Assembly (NCBI RefSeq): GCF_022627575.1
Contig: NZ_JADEYQ010000002.1
Span: 248,001 to 312,000 of the forward strand
From: Sphingobacterium rhinopitheci
Lineage (GTDB): Bacteria > Bacteroidota > Bacteroidia > Sphingobacteriales > Sphingobacteriaceae
Direction of reading: 5' to 3'
Length of the DNA: 64,000 bases
Both the position numbers and the translations under genes were made by a program. Shown piece by piece: positions 9,638 through 18,949 of this stretch. The notes under the pieces were generated by a model. The model was not told the DNA's origin. It worked only from the letters and a program-made list of their open reading frames with translations, and searched no databases. Position 1 is the first letter of the stretch, and every line of letters starts with the position of its first letter.

Positions 9638-10774
9638 ATGAATACGAAAAACAAACTGTTTCTAATTATAGAATCAATGAGGTTTCCTCTAGCTTTTCTT
9701 GTCGTTATAGCACATATGTTACCGTTTACAAATGTCCAAATAGAACCAAACTTATCCATAGAAAACATATATATATTTATATCAGAAATGATCTCACATA
9801 ATTTTGCTAAGATACCAGTAAGATTATTCTTCATTATTTCTGGCTTTTTTTTCTTCCTTAATTTAGACAAGCTCAGTCCAAGTAGTTACAAGGAAAAATT
9901 ATCTAAAAAATTACGCTATTTAGTCGTTCCTTATATCTCATGGAATGCTATTATGATTGCAGCAATATGTATTGTAAACTATATAGGAGCATTATTATTT
10001 GCGAGACCACAAAATGAACTTCCTACTTTGTATGATTCTTTTTGGGGAGGTCCAATAAATTTTCCTTTATGGTATATAAGAAATTTAATCGTCATTATTA
10101 TTTTATCACCTGTAATATATTATTTCATCAAATACACCAAAATATATGGCTTAATAGCATTGTATATATTCTATGTATTATTTCACAACAATTACTCTAA
10201 TGTTATTGAGATTACTACTGTATTATTTTTTTCTATCGGCGCTTATATTGGGCTGAATAATATTGACATTATAGCTATTGCCGATAAGCACAAAAAAGTG
10301 ATGGCGATTGTTAGTGTTATTTTATTACTAACAGCAACCCTAAATAGTGGAAAACCTACACATGAATACATATTCCGCTTATTTATTATTCCTGGTATTA
10401 TAACACTATTCAATCTTTTCAACTACCTATTTAAGAATCAAAAAATTAGAGGTTTCCTATTTAAATTTGCACCTACGTCGTTTTTTATTTATGTGGCACA
10501 TGAGATATTTATTATAAATTGGATTAAAGGAGCAATACATCGGTATTCCATACTTTCTACAGGCATAGGTAAAATAATTAGTTATTTTGTCGGCCCTATT
10601 ATATGTGTGATAATATGTGTTATATTATTCAATATTCTAAATCGAATAATGCCTAAAACGTTGGATTTTATTACCGGAAAAAGAGCACGATCACCTAAAC
10701 AAACAGCGAGTATATCTGCTATAATTAGCGAAAATGACGAAGGCATAACGATCTCAAAGAATACAAACGTTTAG
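9638..10774 (+). CDS. Membrane acyltransferase, acyltransferase-3 family
   Basis: A 378-residue polytopic membrane protein with about ten hydrophobic segments. The N-terminal IESMRFPLAFLVVIAHMLPF carries the conserved Arg and His of acyltransferase-3 (OafA/WecH-type) proteins, and GGPINFPLWYIRNLIV is the second conserved block. Members transfer acetyl or other acyl groups to sugars or lipids of the cell surface; the acceptor is unknown. The soluble C-terminal ~40 residues are polar. It is followed by a weak hairpin at 10776-10797 and stands alone. Confidence 0.85.
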   Translation: MNTKNKLFLIIESMRFPLAFLVVIAHMLPFTNVQIEPNLSIENIYIFISEMISHNFAKIPVRLFFIISGFFFFLNLDKLSPSSYKEKLSKKLRYLVVPYISWNAIMIAAICIVNYIGALLFARPQNELPTLYDSFWGGPINFPLWYIRNLIVIIILSPVIYYFIKYTKIYGLIALYIFYVLFHNNYSNVIEITTVLFFSIGAYIGLNNIDIIAIADKHKKVMAIVSVILLLTATLNSGKPTHEYIFRLFIIPGIITLFNLFNYLFKNQKIRGFLFKFAPTSFFIYVAHEIFIINWIKGAIHRYSILSTGIGKIISYFVGPIICVIICVILFNILNRIMPKTLDFITGKRARSPKQTASISAIISENDEGITISKNTNV

Positions 10775-10775
10775 C

Positions 10776-10797
10776 TATCTCCCAGTTTCAGGAGATA
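10776..10797 (+). terminator. Weak hairpin after the acyltransferase gene
   Basis: TATCTCC and GGAGATA form a 7-bp stem with an 8-nt loop directly after the stop, with only a short T-rich tail. Confidence 0.4.
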
Positions 10798-10978
10798 ATT
10801 TGATTAAAATCGTATACATATATTAATTTTTATTACCATATATCCATATACTTAAGAAGGACCAATAGGTCTTTCAAATAATACTAAATCAGCTCATTTT
10901 AGCCATATAAATGATTTGCATACCACACCTCAATACTCTATCTTTGAAAGTATATATTATCAACAATAAAATAAACAA

Positions 10979-11953
10979 GTGATATTAGTTACTGGAGGTA
11001 CAGGTTTTTTAGGCTCAACTTTAATTAAGAAATTAATCAACAGTGGTGTAGTGGTTACTGCTACTAAAAGAGAATCCTCTGTCATTCCAGAAGAATTAAC
11101 AAATTCAGCTCTTATAAAATGGGTAAATGCTGATGTGACAGACTACTTTACTTTATCGGATTTATTTGATAATATCACCGAAGTATATCATTGTGCAGCA
11201 CAGATATCTTACCAAAAAGGTAATGCTACACAAATGAACAATATCAATATTGAGGGTACAAAAAATATAGTAAATCTTTGTATAGAGCATCATGCTCGTT
11301 TGTTATATGTAAGTTCTATTGCAGCATTAGGCACCAATAAACTAAACAAACCTGTCAGTGAAACGGATAAGTGGGAATATAATAAAAAAATATCCAACTA
11401 TTCTACTTCCAAATATAAAGGAGAGCTCGAGGTATGGCGCGGTATAATAGAAGGATTAGACGCTGTCATCGTTAATCCATCCTTGATAATGGGTGCTAGC
11501 GCTGGCAAGAATGGATCTGGTGTAGTCTTTGATTTAGTAAATAAAGGCCTCCCGATTTATACGCCGGGATCAATCGGTATTGTCGATGTAGAAGATGTGG
11601 CAGATGCAATGATCATCCTTATGAATCGCAAAGATATTCGCAGTGAGCGTTTTATCCTGAATAGTGAAAATATAAGTAATAAAGCCTTACTAGAAAAAAT
11701 AGCTGGTCTTTTAAATAAAAAAGCGCCAAAGATTGAGGCTACTCCATTTATATTAAGCATAGCGTGGAGATTAGCAAAAGTTGCTTCCTTATTTACAGGA
11801 AAACAACCTACACTGACAAAAGAATCATCTAGAGCAGCTGCAAGCAAATTAAAATTTACGAACGTAAAACTTTTAAATACAATTGACTTTCGCTTCAAGC
11901 CACTAGATCAGACCTTAAAAGAAATAGCACTTACTTACACAAAAAACATATAA
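10979..11953 (+). CDS. NAD(P)-dependent epimerase/dehydratase (extended SDR)
   Basis: A 324-residue extended short-chain dehydrogenase/reductase. The nucleotide-binding VTGGTGFLG lies at the very N-terminus, and the catalytic set is visible as YVSSIAALG (Ser) and YSTSK (Tyr, Lys). The start is a GTG at 10979; an in-frame stop lies 12 bp upstream, so no ATG start is possible without losing the Rossmann motif. Substrate is unknown: the family acts on nucleotide sugars, flavonol-like compounds and others. The next gene starts 18 bp downstream, so the two are probably co-transcribed. Confidence 0.85.
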   Translation: MILVTGGTGFLGSTLIKKLINSGVVVTATKRESSVIPEELTNSALIKWVNADVTDYFTLSDLFDNITEVYHCAAQISYQKGNATQMNNINIEGTKNIVNLCIEHHARLLYVSSIAALGTNKLNKPVSETDKWEYNKKISNYSTSKYKGELEVWRGIIEGLDAVIVNPSLIMGASAGKNGSGVVFDLVNKGLPIYTPGSIGIVDVEDVADAMIILMNRKDIRSERFILNSENISNKALLEKIAGLLNKKAPKIEATPFILSIAWRLAKVASLFTGKQPTLTKESSRAAASKLKFTNVKLLNTIDFRFKPLDQTLKEIALTYTKNI

Positions 11954-11971
11954 ATCAACAAACTAAACACC

Positions 11972-13267
11972 GTGAAAAACTATTATATCATTGATTTCGA
12001 TAGTACTTTTACACAAGTAGAAGCTTTAGATGAATTGGCACGTATTTCTTTGGAAGGACATCCTGATCAAGAAAAAGTATACAAAGAGATTGAGAACTAC
12101 ACCAACCTAGCGATGGAAGGAAAGATTTCTTTCCGAGAAAGTCTAGCTGGACGTATTTCATTATTGAAGGCAAATAAAGAACACCTATCCAAACTAGTAA
12201 AACACCTAAAAAAGAAAGTTTCCAAATCTTTTGAGCGTAACAGAGAGTTCTTCAAACAAAATGAAGATACAGCATGGATTGTATCTGGAGGGTTTAAAGA
12301 GTTTATTACACCTGTAGTATCTCTTTATGGCATCAAAGAGGAGAATATATATGCCAATACGTTTACATTTGACGAAAATGGTTATATCAATGGTTATGAC
12401 CAAGAAAACCCACTTTCTGATGAAGGAGGAAAGGTAAAACTATTGAAAGCATTAAATATACAAGGTAATATATACGGCATAGGTGATGGTTATTCTGATT
12501 TCCAATTAAAAGAATCTGGATTAATAGCAAAATTTTTCGCTTTCACAGAGAATATCTCTAGAAAAAGTGTTACCGAAAAAGCAGATCACGTAACGCCAAG
12601 CTTTGATGAGTTTTTGTATGTAAATAATTTACCTAGCGCTATCTCTTACCCTAAGAATAGAATATTGTGTTTGATTATTGGTGATGTCCCACAAATGTCA
12701 GCTCATATTTTGAAAAGAGATGGTTTCTCTATTCGTGTAAAGGAATCCTTTGAGGAGAAATATACCGAAGATGTAGGTATGTTATTATTAGGTGCTGATA
12801 TCGAGATTTCTGATGAACAGTTAAGTAGAGCAGATAAATTAAAAACTATCGGATACTTGGGTGATATCAAAGGAAAAATAAGTAAGACAATTTGTAATGA
12901 AAAAGGAATTGTCGTATTTGATGATAAGAAAAATAAAGTCCACAATGTAGAGTTTATCCCACGTCGTATGGCAGATTTTATCAACAATGGCGATACCGAT
13001 CAAAGTAGAAATTTTCCGAATTTGATGTTACCAAAAAAGATGAAAGGCCATCGTCTACTTCACATCCACAAGAATGTACCTGGTATATTAGCACGTATCA
13101 ATAATGTATATGCCGAAAATAACATCAATATCCTATCACAATTTTTGATGACACGAGGCGACATAGGATACGCTGTAACCGACATTGACAGCAATTACGA
13201 CAAAAAATTAATTAAGCAGCTAAAAGAGATTGATAATACCATCAAATTTAGAATCTTATACAAATAA
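11972..13267 (+). CDS. serB: Phosphoserine phosphatase (SerB-like HAD) fused to a SerA remnant with ACT domain
   Basis: Residues 1 to about 210 form a HAD-IB phosphatase: IDFDSTF (nucleophile Asp 8, acid Asp 10), WIVSGGF, and GIGDGYSDFQL. This matches phosphoserine phosphatase, the last step of serine synthesis. Residues from about 225 to 318 align by eye with the N-terminal substrate-binding segment of 3-phosphoglycerate dehydrogenase (ISDEQLSRADKLKTIGYLGD; NEKGIVVFD). The sequence then jumps to the SerA C-terminal tail (NFPNLMLP, RLLHIHKNVPGILARINNVY, FRILY), which in E. coli is the serine-binding ACT domain. The NAD-binding domain of SerA is absent, so dehydrogenase activity is not expected. 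The ACT domain may provide feedback control. Confidence 0.85.
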   Translation: MKNYYIIDFDSTFTQVEALDELARISLEGHPDQEKVYKEIENYTNLAMEGKISFRESLAGRISLLKANKEHLSKLVKHLKKKVSKSFERNREFFKQNEDTAWIVSGGFKEFITPVVSLYGIKEENIYANTFTFDENGYINGYDQENPLSDEGGKVKLLKALNIQGNIYGIGDGYSDFQLKESGLIAKFFAFTENISRKSVTEKADHVTPSFDEFLYVNNLPSAISYPKNRILCLIIGDVPQMSAHILKRDGFSIRVKESFEEKYTEDVGMLLLGADIEISDEQLSRADKLKTIGYLGDIKGKISKTICNEKGIVVFDDKKNKVHNVEFIPRRMADFINNGDTDQSRNFPNLMLPKKMKGHRLLHIHKNVPGILARINNVYAENNINILSQFLMTRGDIGYAVTDIDSNYDKKLIKQLKEIDNTIKFRILYK

Positions 13268-13270
13268 CTA

Positions 13271-13295
13271 AAGGGGCTGTAGTAACAGCCCTTTT
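13271..13295 (+). terminator. Terminator after the serB-like gene
   Basis: Stem AAGGGGCTGT / ACAGCCCTTTT with an AGTA loop and a T-run, starting 4 bp after the stop. Confidence 0.8.
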
Positions 13296-13352
13296 ACTTT
13301 GTTAGCCTGTTTGTTTTTTGTATTTTCAGCTTTCAAATTATTTGTATAATCA

Positions 13353-15095
13353 ATGAAACCATATCTTCTAAGCCTATTATTTTATCTGTTTATCGTACCA
13401 TCATCTGCTTCGATAAAAGAACCTGTTGATCCGAAAAAACCGAAAGACAATACCCATTGGGATCAGATTAAGAAATCGTTATATTTTTCTTTTGTAGATG
13501 CAGATTACAGCCTTTCCAAACACCATTATCCCGCTGCAAACCAAACCGCCGATACTTGGCAAGGTGAAGCATGGAAAAATGAAACTATTCATACACAACT
13601 AGCTTTCTGGAGTAACCTACCTGCATATAATGGTCAAGATATACAGCTCAAAGTATCCGATTTGAAATCTGGAAAATCAATCCTTCATAAAGAGAATATC
13701 ACATTTACACCTATATCATATGTGTTGTCTGATGATCCTTCCAATTTAAAATCAGGTTGTGGCATCAGTATTATTTTAGATTCAACTTTGGTAGCAGATC
13801 GCATACAAAACACCAATAACTTCACTTATACCGCTTATGAAACGCGACCATTGTGGCTAAGTATTAAAATCCCTAGCGCAATTAAGGCAGGAATATATAA
13901 GGGCACGGTAGAACTTATAATCGGTAAAGGGAAGGGTAAAAAAGAACTATCATTACCTTATTCGGTTACTATTTCCAATAGAACACTTCCATTAGCTATG
14001 GATTGGGACTTCCACTTAGATCTTTGGCAAAACCCTTACTCTTCGGCACGATATTATGACGTAACTCCTTTTACAGCGGAGCATTTCAAACTTATTGAAC
14101 CTCATATGCTACGTCTTGCTCATGCAGGGCAAAAAAACATTACAGCTTCGATCATCCATGACCCATGGAATAGCCAGACTTTTGATAAATACGGCAGTAT
14201 GATTCAATGGACAAAAAAGAAAAACGGCACTTGGGAATATGATTACACGAATTTTGACAAATGGGTAGAATTCATGCATCATATCGGTATAGATAAATAT
14301 ATCAATTGTTACAGTATGATCCCATGGAACCTTTCCTTCTATTATTTTGACGAAGAGACGAATAAAACAGAGATATTAAAGGCAAGTCCAAATGAAGATA
14401 TTTATAAAAACCATTGGCATCCATTCTTAAAGGATTTTGCACAACATCTAAAAGAGAAAGGCTGGTTTAATAAAACAACCATCGCGATGGACGAACGTCC
14501 AATGAAAGATATGCAAGCAGCCACTTCCATTATTAAAGCGGCTGACAAGGATTATAACATATCATTAGCTGGATATTATCATCCCGAACTTTCTGATGAT
14601 ATTATAGATTATTCTATACCCTTCCATGCAGATATGTCGTCGGATATTCTAGCATCGAGAAAAGCAAAAGGCTACAAAACTACAATGTACACCTGCTGTA
14701 CAGAGATATTTCCCAATACCCTCACTAGTAGTGGCTATTACGAACCAATTTGGCTGATGTTAAATACCGTAGAAAGAGGATTTGATGGTTATTTGCGATG
14801 GTCATTTGATAACTGGAACAAATCACCATTTACAGATACGCGATTTGGTCCATTCTCCGCTGGAGATACGTATTTAGTATATCCTGACAACGAAACTAGT
14901 ATTCGCTTTGAGAATATGATTGATGGAATCCAACAGATAGAAAAAATAAAAATATTACGTAAAGCATATGAAAACAACACAGATTCACTAAATACCCTGG
15001 AAAGTCATATCAAAAAATTTAGCAACAAGGAAGTTAAACGAGATTTAATACCAATTCAGGTAAAAAGTCTTAAAAAATCATTAAATTCACTTTAA
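13353..15095 (+). CDS. Secreted GH123-like (DUF4091) glycoside hydrolase
   Basis: A 580-residue exported protein (signal peptide about 1-20). An N-terminal beta-sandwich (to about 210) is followed by a TIM-barrel-like region and a DUF4091 module containing LRWSFDNWNKSPFTDTRFG. TTIAMDERP (Asp 380-Glu 381) matches the adjacent Asp-Glu pair that GH123 N-acetyl-beta-galactosaminidases use for substrate-assisted catalysis. A hexosaminidase acting in the periplasm or outside the cell is therefore likely, but the sugar is not proven. The next gene begins 11 bp downstream, suggesting one transcript. Confidence 0.8.
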   Translation: MKPYLLSLLFYLFIVPSSASIKEPVDPKKPKDNTHWDQIKKSLYFSFVDADYSLSKHHYPAANQTADTWQGEAWKNETIHTQLAFWSNLPAYNGQDIQLKVSDLKSGKSILHKENITFTPISYVLSDDPSNLKSGCGISIILDSTLVADRIQNTNNFTYTAYETRPLWLSIKIPSAIKAGIYKGTVELIIGKGKGKKELSLPYSVTISNRTLPLAMDWDFHLDLWQNPYSSARYYDVTPFTAEHFKLIEPHMLRLAHAGQKNITASIIHDPWNSQTFDKYGSMIQWTKKKNGTWEYDYTNFDKWVEFMHHIGIDKYINCYSMIPWNLSFYYFDEETNKTEILKASPNEDIYKNHWHPFLKDFAQHLKEKGWFNKTTIAMDERPMKDMQAATSIIKAADKDYNISLAGYYHPELSDDIIDYSIPFHADMSSDILASRKAKGYKTTMYTCCTEIFPNTLTSSGYYEPIWLMLNTVERGFDGYLRWSFDNWNKSPFTDTRFGPFSAGDTYLVYPDNETSIRFENMIDGIQQIEKIKILRKAYENNTDSLNTLESHIKKFSNKEVKRDLIPIQVKSLKKSLNSL

Positions 15096-15106
15096 AATAC
15101 AACAAA

Positions 15107-15949
15107 ATGAAAAAAATTATTTTATCAATAGCTACTGCTGGACTTCTTTTCTTAGGGACAGAAACAACCTCGGCACAGGTGAAACTACCTCAAGCTAGTA
15201 GTACACAATCGGTAACACAGGGTTTGGGTATTAAGACTATATCTTTGATTTACCAAAGACCTAATGTAAATGGACGTACAATTTTTGGCGGCTTAATTCC
15301 TTATAATGAAGTTTGGCGAACTGGAGCGAATAATATTCCGAGCATTACTTTTCAAGAAGAGGTAACCATCGAAGGAAATAAAGTTCCCGCGGGGACTTAT
15401 GGTATATTCACAATACCCACAGCTACAAATTGGACGATTATTTTGAGTAAAAATGTTAACCAATGGGGAGCTTACCAATACAAGCAAGAAGAAGATTTCT
15501 TGAGATTTACCGTTCCTTCTCACAAGCTAAATGATAAAGTAGAGACATTTACTATGCAATTTGAAGATGTGACGACGAAATCTACAAAACTTACTCTAGC
15601 ATGGGATAAGACAAAAGTAGGATTTACAATAGTTGCAGATCAATCTAAAGAGATATCGGCTAGCATCGAGCAAGCGATGACGACAGATAAAAAACCCTAT
15701 TTCCAAGCAGCACAATATTACTACAACAATAATCTGGATAGTAAAAAAGCCGCAGAATGGATCAAAGCTGCTGATGAAGGAAATACCAAAGCAGCACATA
15801 TAAAATACTGGAAGGCAAGAATTCTGACTAAAGCAGGCGATAAAGCAGGAGCTCAAAAGGCTGCTCAAGAAGGTATTGCAATGGCAAAAGAAGCTAACAA
15901 TGCTGAATACGTAAAGTTGAATACTGAAGCACTTAATGCGGCTAAATAA
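15107..15949 (+). CDS. Exported DUF2911 protein
   Basis: A 280-residue exported protein (signal peptide about 1-23, ending TSAQ) with a DUF2911 domain, common in Bacteroidota and without a known function. Typical blocks are YQRPNVNGRTIFGGLIPYNE, WRTGANN, VPAGTYGIFTIP and LSKNVNQWGAY. The C-terminal ~90 residues are Ala/Lys-rich and helical, resembling TPR-like repeats. It follows the GH123-like gene by 11 bp and precedes a strong bidirectional terminator, so it probably shares that gene's promoter. Confidence 0.88.
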   Translation: MKKIILSIATAGLLFLGTETTSAQVKLPQASSTQSVTQGLGIKTISLIYQRPNVNGRTIFGGLIPYNEVWRTGANNIPSITFQEEVTIEGNKVPAGTYGIFTIPTATNWTIILSKNVNQWGAYQYKQEEDFLRFTVPSHKLNDKVETFTMQFEDVTTKSTKLTLAWDKTKVGFTIVADQSKEISASIEQAMTTDKKPYFQAAQYYYNNNLDSKKAAEWIKAADEGNTKAAHIKYWKARILTKAGDKAGAQKAAQEGIAMAKEANNAEYVKLNTEALNAAK

Positions 15950-15968
15950 ACTATACTATCTATAGCCG

Positions 15969-16004
15969 AAAAGAGCTGATTCAAAATTGAATCAGCTCTT
16001 TTTT
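15969..16004. terminator. Bidirectional terminator between convergent genes
   Basis: A 16-bp perfect stem (AAAAGAGCTGATTCAA and its complement) with an AA loop and a long T-run on the plus strand. Confidence 0.9.
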
Positions 16005-16014
16005 TTTAGCTCAA

Positions 16015-18933
16015 CTATTGCAAGGCCTCAAACAATATCTCTATAGGATGCATGGCATTTTCTGCTGTCCCATCTTTTATCTGGTGTCTACAACTAGATC
16101 CTGGAGCCACTATTACCGTTTCTTTCCTTTTCGCTCGCACAGCAGGTAACAATACTAACTCCCCGATTTTCATTGACAAATCATAATGTTCTTTTTCATA
16201 ACCAAATGAACCTGCCATACCGCAGCAACCTGAGGCTATTGTCGTTACTTTATTGCCCCGAGGAATAGTTAACACCTTTTCAGAAAAATGATGTAAGTTC
16301 CATGCCTTTTGTTGACAATGTGCATGTAAGAGAAGATCTAGATTAGTATTTCGAAACTTCGAAGACGATATATTACCACGTTCAAACTCTTTCCAGATAA
16401 ACTCTTCTAATACCATAGCCTGCTTGGCGATACGCTTGGCATCATTTATCAATGGTTCGTCTACCAAATCTATGTATTCATCTCTAAAAGATAAAATAGT
16501 AGATGGTTCTACAGCTACCAATGCTATATTATCGTGGATAAGTGCGGAAAAAATCTGTACATTTTTATTAGCTAATTTCTTAGCTTCACGAAGCAAACCT
16601 TTAGATATCAATGCTCGTCCACTAGCAGGATGATTGACCATCAAAACGGTATATCCTAAAGCTTCTAATAAGAGAATGGCCTTTTTACCAATTTCGACAT
16701 CGTTATAATTGGTAAATTCATCACAAAAAAAGTATACATATTGCTGATCCCTCGCATCGGCAACACTTATCTCCCTATTGTTAAACCATTGGCGTAAAGA
16801 TTTATCCGCAATACTAGGCAGCGTACGATTAACAGAGAACCCTATCATTTGCTTAAGCCATTTGCTCGTTGTCGCATTAGAAATTGTCCAATTGTATAGT
16901 TTAGGAAAATGAGCCGCCAACGCTGTTATTTTATCTATGTGCCCTAGCATACGCGCACGCAATGGAATACCATTTGTGTCATAATAAGATTGGAGAAAAT
17001 CAGCTTTCAATTTAGCCATATCTACACTAGAGGGGCACTCGGATTTACAGCCTTTACAACTAAGGCACAAATCCATCACTTCTTTTATCTCCTGATGGTT
17101 AAAGGGATTATCTTTGGTAGAATTAGTAAGAAATTCACGCAATATATTTGCTCGAGCACGGGTGGTATCTTTTTCATTACGTGTTGCCATATAAGAAGGG
17201 CACATCGTACCTCCTGCTAGTTCCGTTTTACGGCAATCTCCCGAACCATTACATTGCTCTGCATGCTGCAATATATTTTGTCCATTGTAGCGGAATACAG
17301 TATTAAACACTTTTTGTGGCGCGTCAGGTTCATAGCGGAGAAATGAATTCATAGCGGGTGTATCCACTATTTTTCCGGGATTGAACAATCCTTTAGGATC
17401 CCATTTATATTTAATATCCTTTAATAGTTGATAGTTTCTTTCCCCTATCATAAAAGGGATAAATTCACCACGCAAGCGACCATCACCATGCTCCCCACTT
17501 AATGATCCTCTATATTTTTTGACCAGCTTAGCTATTTCAAAAGCAATCTCACGAAACAATTTATTGCCATTACTGGTTTTTAAGTTAAGAATAGGCCTTA
17601 GATGCAATTCACCGGTTGCGGCATGTGCATAGTGAACAGAATAAAGTTGATATCGTGCTAATATAGTATTGAATTCGGAAATAAATGCAGGCAAATCATT
17701 GACATCAACTGCTGTATCTTCAATCACAGCAACGGGTTTATCATCTCCCGGCGTATTACTTAATAGCCCTAAACCTGCTTTTCGGAGATTCCATACTTTT
17801 CTTTTGTCAGCACCAAATATAACAGGAAAATAATATCCCAAATTATCCTTCAACAGATCAGTTTTGACAGCTTCGATTTTAGTTAATATCTCTTTCTCAT
17901 CATCCCCATCATATTCGACTATAAGAATAGCAGCAGGATCCCCTTCAACAAAGAATCGATTTTCATTTTGCGCTATATTGTTTTTAGTACAATCTAAAAT
18001 ATAACTATCCATCAGTTCAGAAACTAATGGTTGGTGATTCAAAACGATCAAATTTGCCTTTAAGGCATCTTCTATACTATTAAAGTGCGCACATAGTAAG
18101 CCCGATGATTTATTGGGCAAAGAATCAACATGAAGCTTTATCTCCGTAATAAATACCAAGGTACCTTCAGATCCACATATAAGCTTACAAAAATTGAAGG
18201 GAACATCTGTAGCTGTAAAAGGATTTGAATGCAAAAGCATATCTATTGCATACCCTGTATTACGACGCTTTACTGTTGATTTAGGAAATTTATTGCGGAT
18301 TTCTTCTTGAATATTATAATCACTAAGTGTCGTTTTTATATGCTTATATATAGCACCTTCCAAACTTTCAAGCTGACATTTGGCTATAAATTCATCAAAA
18401 GAAAGATCCTTAAAATGCACAAAAGAGCCATCAGACAAAAAACCCTTTACCTCAAGCGTATGTTCACGGGCACTACCATAAATCAAAGAATTGGAACCAC
18501 ATGAATTATTGCCAACCATACCGCCGAGCATAGCTCTATTGGCAGTAGATGTTTCGGGACCAAAATACAAACCATAATCTTTTAAATATAGATTGAGCTC
18601 GTCACGAATAACACCAGGTTGTACACGTACCCAATTTTCATCTTTATTAACTTCTATTATATTGGTAAAATACTTAGATACATCGACAATTATTCCTGCA
18701 CCCACGACCTGTCCCGCCAATGATGTTCCTGCCGCACGAGGTATCAAAGAAGTATTATTGCGTATCGCAAATTTAATCAGCAGCGCAATATCATCTTCAT
18801 CTTTAGGTATAGCCACAGCCAAAGGCATCTCACGATATGCCGATGCATCGGTAGCATACACGGTACGCATGAGGTTATCGAAATATAGCTCACCTTTTAA
18901 TTGTCCTTTTAATATACGTAATTTACCTTCCAC
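16015..18933 (-). CDS. FAD/Fe-S dehydrogenase, probable D-2-hydroxyglutarate dehydrogenase (YdiJ-like)
   Basis: A 972-residue fusion of a VAO-type FAD-binding oxidase (about 1-530; RAAGTSLAGQVVG, MVGNNSCGSNSL, SGEHGDGRLRGEFI) and a GlpC-like iron-sulfur part. Cysteines appear as CNGSGDCRK...MCPS and CLSCKGCKSECPSS, the latter a 4Fe-4S pattern, with a late SGCCGMAGSFG block. This layout matches E. coli YdiJ and related D-2-hydroxyacid dehydrogenases that pass electrons to the respiratory chain. The start is GTG at 18933. It begins 16 bp after an HglS-like gene whose product would be D-2-hydroxyglutarate, which supports that substrate; D-lactate is the main alternative. Confidence 0.8.
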   Translation of the reverse strand: MEGKLRILKGQLKGELYFDNLMRTVYATDASAYREMPLAVAIPKDEDDIALLIKFAIRNNTSLIPRAAGTSLAGQVVGAGIIVDVSKYFTNIIEVNKDENWVRVQPGVIRDELNLYLKDYGLYFGPETSTANRAMLGGMVGNNSCGSNSLIYGSAREHTLEVKGFLSDGSFVHFKDLSFDEFIAKCQLESLEGAIYKHIKTTLSDYNIQEEIRNKFPKSTVKRRNTGYAIDMLLHSNPFTATDVPFNFCKLICGSEGTLVFITEIKLHVDSLPNKSSGLLCAHFNSIEDALKANLIVLNHQPLVSELMDSYILDCTKNNIAQNENRFFVEGDPAAILIVEYDGDDEKEILTKIEAVKTDLLKDNLGYYFPVIFGADKRKVWNLRKAGLGLLSNTPGDDKPVAVIEDTAVDVNDLPAFISEFNTILARYQLYSVHYAHAATGELHLRPILNLKTSNGNKLFREIAFEIAKLVKKYRGSLSGEHGDGRLRGEFIPFMIGERNYQLLKDIKYKWDPKGLFNPGKIVDTPAMNSFLRYEPDAPQKVFNTVFRYNGQNILQHAEQCNGSGDCRKTELAGGTMCPSYMATRNEKDTTRARANILREFLTNSTKDNPFNHQEIKEVMDLCLSCKGCKSECPSSVDMAKLKADFLQSYYDTNGIPLRARMLGHIDKITALAAHFPKLYNWTISNATTSKWLKQMIGFSVNRTLPSIADKSLRQWFNNREISVADARDQQYVYFFCDEFTNYNDVEIGKKAILLLEALGYTVLMVNHPASGRALISKGLLREAKKLANKNVQIFSALIHDNIALVAVEPSTILSFRDEYIDLVDEPLINDAKRIAKQAMVLEEFIWKEFERGNISSSKFRNTNLDLLLHAHCQQKAWNLHHFSEKVLTIPRGNKVTTIASGCCGMAGSFGYEKEHYDLSMKIGELVLLPAVRAKRKETVIVAPGSSCRHQIKDGTAENAMHPIEILFEALQ

Positions 18934-18949
18934 GATGGATATGTTACTC

